Shown piece after piece: positions 15,049 to 17,853 of a stretch of 17,853 bases of DNA. Source of the stretch: Dictyoglomaceae bacterium (GTDB taxonomy: Bacteria > Dictyoglomota > Dictyoglomia > Dictyoglomales > Dictyoglomaceae). The stretch covers positions 1-17,853 of the forward strand of contig JAPYWU010000009.1 in the NCBI GenBank assembly GCA_028276205.1. Direction: 5' to 3'. A program made the position numbers and the translations under genes. The notes under the pieces were generated by a model. That model saw only the letters and a list, made by a program, of their open reading frames with translations. It was not told where the DNA came from and ran no database searches. The stretch's first letter is position 1; every line of letters starts with the position of its first letter.

Positions 15049-15686
15049 AAGCCTAATTCTTCATTAACTAATACAATTGAAAAAGGCGTTTTAGCTGGAG
15101 GAGCTTCAAGAATAGTAGTAATTCTACATATTTTTTTAGGATGATTACAATCAATGCAATAACCCTCTTCTGCACAAGGAAGCTCAAGCTTTAATCTTTT
15201 TGCATTAAGAGGTGTTACTATGTTTTTAATTCTCCATATAGCTGTTTCTAAATTAATAACTAACTTATTTTTACCTACCACTACAATTACTTTTTTAGGA
15301 CCAAAAATTTGAGCTGCAACCCTATTTCCAATTGCCTCCATATTTACAATTTCACCTGAAAAAGTTAAGGCATTAACACTGGAAAGAAAAACATCAGATA
15401 ATAACTCTTGTCTTCTTATTTCTAAATCTTCTTCTGGAGATAACCCCTCCTTCCAATGATGAATAACCTTGTTACCTCTTTTCTCTAACTCTTCAATAAC
15501 CCCTATTTCTCTAATAGTTACACTCCCACCTACTCCAACTTTTGCATCTTCAGGGATTATTTTAAGGACTAAATCTCTTGCCTCATGTCTATCATTTACT
15601 AAAAAAACCTCAAAACCTCTTTCTTTCAAAAGTCTTGCAGTTCTTTGAAGTTGTTTCTCTTCTAACCAATTCTTAATATCTCTCAT
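15045..15686 (-). CDS. LUD-domain protein (LutC/DUF162-like) with a C-terminal cysteine cluster
   Basis: Member of the LUD superfamily, named after the lactate-utilisation proteins LutB and LutC; this short stand-alone subfamily has no proven reaction. The 213 residues show KVGVGGSVTIREIGVIEEL (49-67), SSVNALTFSGEIVNMEAIGNRVAAQIFGP (102-130) and IVVVGKNKLV (134-143), the conserved LUD core. A C-terminal set of four cysteines (171, 177, 180, 187) in CAEEGYCIDCN...KKIC could bind a metal or an Fe-S cluster. The ATG at 15686 has a strong SD, AAGGAGG, that overlaps the guaA stop, so the gene is co-transcribed with guaA and larC. It is not a full LutC: the LutA and LutB partners are absent from the window. 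A lactate link is only suggested by the larC neighbour. Confidence 0.88.
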   Translation of the reverse strand: MRDIKNWLEEKQLQRTARLLKERGFEVFLVNDRHEARDLVLKIIPEDAKVGVGGSVTIREIGVIEELEKRGNKVIHHWKEGLSPEEDLEIRRQELLSDVFLSSVNALTFSGEIVNMEAIGNRVAAQIFGPKKVIVVVGKNKLVINLETAIWRIKNIVTPLNAKRLKLELPCAEEGYCIDCNHPKKICRITTILEAPPAKTPFSIVLVNEELGF

Positions 15687-15698
15687 AAATAAACCTCC

Positions 15699-17222
15699 TT
15701 ACTCCCATTCTATAGTAGCTGGCGGTTTATCCGTTAAATCATAAACCACCCTGTTAATACCTTTTACCTCATTAGTAATTCTTCTTGAAACTTTACCAAG
15801 TATATCATAAGGTACCTCTACAAAATTAGCTGTCATTCCATCTTCACTCTCTACAATCCTTAAGGCTATAACATACTCATAAGATCTAAAATCTCCTTTA
15901 ACGCCTACTGTTCTAATAGGAAGAAGTACAGCAAATGACTGCCAAATTTTTTCATATTCGCTCCACTTTTGTAGCTCTTCCTGTAATATATAATCTGCCA
16001 TTCTGAGAATCTCTAATTTATCCTTTGTAACCTCTCCTAAGATTCTTACAGCAAGACCTGGTCCTGGAAATGGTTGTCGCTTAATAATAAAATCAGGGAT
16101 ATTTAAAATTTGAGCAATTCTTCGTACTTCATCTTTAAAAAGATATCTAAAGGGTTCTATTAATTCAAATTTTAAATCTTCAGGAAGGCCCCCCACATTA
16201 TGATGCGTTTTTATCTTAGCAGCCATCCCTGTAGATGAAGCAGCACTTTCTATAACATCAGGATAAAGAGTACCCTGAGCTAGATATTTAAAAGGACCTC
16301 TTTTCTTTGCTTCCTCAAGAAAGACTTCTATAAACTCATGTCCAATAATCTTTCTCTTCTCTTCAGGATCTGTTACTCCATTTAATCTATTTAAAAATCT
16401 ATCCTCTGCATCTACAACCACCAAATTAACCCCCAAGGATCTTAACGCATTACTTACCTCTTCTTTTTCACCTTTCCTCAATAAACCATGATCCACAAAT
16501 ATAGCAGTCAACTTATCTCCTACAGCTTCCTTTAACAATACTGCCAAAGTAGAAGAATCTACTCCCCCACTAACAGCAAGCAAAACTTTATCTGTTCCTA
16601 CTCTTTCTTTAATCTCCTTAATTTTTTCCTCAACAAATTTTCCTAAATCCCAATTTTTCTTAGCCTTACAAATTTCAAAGGCAAAATTTTCCAACACCTT
16701 TTTTCCATTTTCTGTATGCGTAACTTCTGGATGAAACTGCACTGCAAATAGAGGTTTTATTTGAGACTGAGCTGCAGCTATATAATTATTTTCAGAATAT
16801 GCCAAAACCTCAAAAGAAGACGGTAATTCTTTTACCACATCATGATGACTCATCCATACATTTTCCTCTTCAGCTAACCCTTTAAATAATAATGAACTTT
16901 TAACAATCCTTATTTTAGTTAAACCAAATTCACCCTTTTCACCTTTTTCTACTTTCCCACCAAGAATTTGAGCCATTAACTGAAAACCAAAACATATACC
17001 CAATACAGGAACCTCTCCAGAAAAAATATTCATATCAAAATTTAAATCAAAATCGTATACACTATTAGGTCCTCCTGAAAGTACTATACCTTCCACATCT
17101 TTACTTTTTAATTCTGAAAACTTCACTGTTGGTGGAAAGATCTCTGAATATACTCCCATTTCTCTAAATCTACGGGCTATAAGTTGAGTATATTGAGAAC
17201 CAAAATCTATAACACCAATCAT
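15699..17222 (-). CDS. guaA: GMP synthase (glutamine-hydrolysing)
   Basis: Makes GMP from XMP, ATP and glutamine, the last step of guanine nucleotide synthesis. The 507 residues hold a class I glutamine amidotransferase domain (about 1-190) with the catalytic triad Cys77 in GICFGFQ, His164 and Glu166 in QFHPEVTHTE. The ATP pyrophosphatase domain has the P-loop SGGVDSS (218-224). The C-terminal dimerisation domain holds RQPFPGPGLAVRILGEVT and ends in PPATIEWE. The protein is complete and ordinary. The ATG at 17222 overlaps the larC stop as ATGA, giving translational coupling; GGGAG is 11 bases upstream. Its grouping with larC and a LUD gene rather than with purine genes is unusual. No guanine riboswitch is possible inside this overlap, so any such control would be upstream of larC. 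Confidence 0.98.
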   Translation of the reverse strand: MIGVIDFGSQYTQLIARRFREMGVYSEIFPPTVKFSELKSKDVEGIVLSGGPNSVYDFDLNFDMNIFSGEVPVLGICFGFQLMAQILGGKVEKGEKGEFGLTKIRIVKSSLLFKGLAEEENVWMSHHDVVKELPSSFEVLAYSENNYIAAAQSQIKPLFAVQFHPEVTHTENGKKVLENFAFEICKAKKNWDLGKFVEEKIKEIKERVGTDKVLLAVSGGVDSSTLAVLLKEAVGDKLTAIFVDHGLLRKGEKEEVSNALRSLGVNLVVVDAEDRFLNRLNGVTDPEEKRKIIGHEFIEVFLEEAKKRGPFKYLAQGTLYPDVIESAASSTGMAAKIKTHHNVGGLPEDLKFELIEPFRYLFKDEVRRIAQILNIPDFIIKRQPFPGPGLAVRILGEVTKDKLEILRMADYILQEELQKWSEYEKIWQSFAVLLPIRTVGVKGDFRSYEYVIALRIVESEDGMTANFVEVPYDILGKVSRRITNEVKGINRVVYDLTDKPPATIEWE

Positions 17223-17853
17223 AGATTACCAAACTCCCTTTTTACAATTTTTTCAATCTCTGAAATAACAATCCTCAATGGTATACCCTCTTTTTCAGCG
17301 ATTTTTCGGCAATCCTCATACTCAGGATATGCTTTTTCAATATCTCCATATTTGGAAACCTTGACCTTAACTTTACCCCAAGGTGTAACTATCTCCTTAA
17401 TCTCCCTTAACATAAATCTCTTATCTACATAATATTTTCTTATTCCTAAAGTGGTTGTCTCTCTAAAAATAATTTCAGATATTTTTTCTTCATGTATTGG
17501 ATTTGCTATGACAGTAAGTAGAACTCCAGGCCTTCCCTTTTTCATATATACAGGAGTTAAGAAAACATCAAGAGCTCCTTCATTAAACAATTTTTCTGTT
17601 AGATATCCATAAATCTGCGGATTCATATCATCTATATTAGTCTCCAAAACTATATTTTTTTCCTCTAATACCATATTCTCATACTTTTCTCCTAATACTA
17701 CTCTAAGAAGATTAGGAAACTGAAAATCTTTTTTTCCACATCCATATCCTATTTTCTCAATTTTCATCTTAGGCATATTATCAAAAGATTTAACTATAGT
17801 TCTTATTATAGCGGCACCTGTTGGTGTTACTAGTTCTCCTTCTCTCCCATCAG
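17219..17853 (-). CDS. larC: LarC, nickel-inserting enzyme of the NPN cofactor pathway (5' end outside window)
   Basis: LarC inserts nickel into the pyridinium dithiolate precursor with CTP as activator, finishing the nickel-pincer nucleotide cofactor of lactate racemase LarA and its relatives. The open frame continues to the window edge: 210 residues are visible, and roughly the first half of a protein of about 390-420 residues is missing. I read GELVTPTGAAIIRTIVKS at the visible N-terminal end, then EKIGYGCGKKDF, LETNIDDMNPQIYGYLTEKLF and VYMKKGRPGVLLTVI, which are LarC landmarks. The ATG at 17776 is internal, because conserved LarC sequence lies before it. The visible part spans the region that some bacteria split by a programmed frameshift (larC1/larC2), and it is continuous here. 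It overlaps guaA by 4 bases. No larA, larB or larE is visible. Confidence 0.92.
   Translation of the reverse strand, partial: DGREGELVTPTGAAIIRTIVKSFDNMPKMKIEKIGYGCGKKDFQFPNLLRVVLGEKYENMVLEEKNIVLETNIDDMNPQIYGYLTEKLFNEGALDVFLTPVYMKKGRPGVLLTVIANPIHEEKISEIIFRETTTLGIRKYYVDKRFMLREIKEIVTPWGKVKVKVSKYGDIEKAYPEYEDCRKIAEKEGIPLRIVISEIEKIVKREFGNL

Noticed and set aside
17219..17776. A complete short 185-residue gene starting at the ATG at 17776
   Set aside because: The frame stays open to the window edge and the extra 25 residues (including ELVTPTGAAIIR) are conserved LarC sequence, so the gene is a larger LarC cut by the window.
1..17853. A new defence, mobile or secondary-metabolite system
   Set aside because: Reading both strands I found no transposase, integrase, nuclease cassette, CRISPR repeats, toxin-antitoxin pair or biosynthetic cluster; every long frame is either a recognised family or a shadow.

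Overview
The window comes from an A+T-rich bacterium (by eye roughly one third G+C). Its proteins are rich in Lys, Glu and Ile and poor in Gln and His. Shine-Dalgarno (SD) sites are strong, several genes start with TTG or GTG, and genes are tightly packed and overlapping, which together suggest a thermophile. TrmFO, KhpA and the order ffh-rpsP-khpA-rimM-trmD-rplS-lepB-rnhB-yraN-comM-dprA-topA-trmFO resemble Firmicutes and neighbouring deep lineages. My best guess is a Dictyoglomus-type organism; Caldicellulosiruptor or Thermoanaerobacter relatives are alternatives. This assignment is inference from composition and family resemblance, not a database match.

Left two thirds (1-12112, all minus strand): one long run of 14 genes read from ffh toward trmFO, starting from a strong promoter (TTGACA-17-TATAGT) at 12157-12185. 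In transcription order it covers protein targeting (ffh), ribosome parts and maturation (rpsP, khpA, rimM, trmD, rplS), the leader peptidase (lepB), nucleic-acid maintenance (rnhB, yraN, comM), a purine permease, then dprA, topA and trmFO. Most neighbours overlap or lie a few bases apart. The only gap with an obvious structure is a perfect 10-bp GC-rich hairpin between the permease and dprA, so the last three genes may be partly insulated.

Middle (12192-15048): a cytoplasmic beta-glucuronidase (minus) is divergent from a small ArsR-type repressor followed by a DUF554 membrane protein (plus). The 117-bp divergent spacer holds two extended -10 promoters and nested inverted repeats, consistent with an autoregulated local switch.

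Right (15045-17853, minus): a compact operon larC (5' end outside the window), guaA and a LUD-domain protein. Its last gene converges on the DUF554 gene with overlapping stop codons.

Most of the window is conserved housekeeping DNA. I see no tRNA, rRNA, CRISPR array, insertion sequence, phage gene or clearly new multi-gene system. The points most worth following are the ArsR/DUF554/glucuronidase divergon, the palindrome that fills the ffh-operon promoter, the hairpin before an SD-less dprA, and the larC-guaA-LUD association. No gene-free stretch exceeds 300 bases; the two longest (12113-12191 and 13938-14054) are described as regulatory features.
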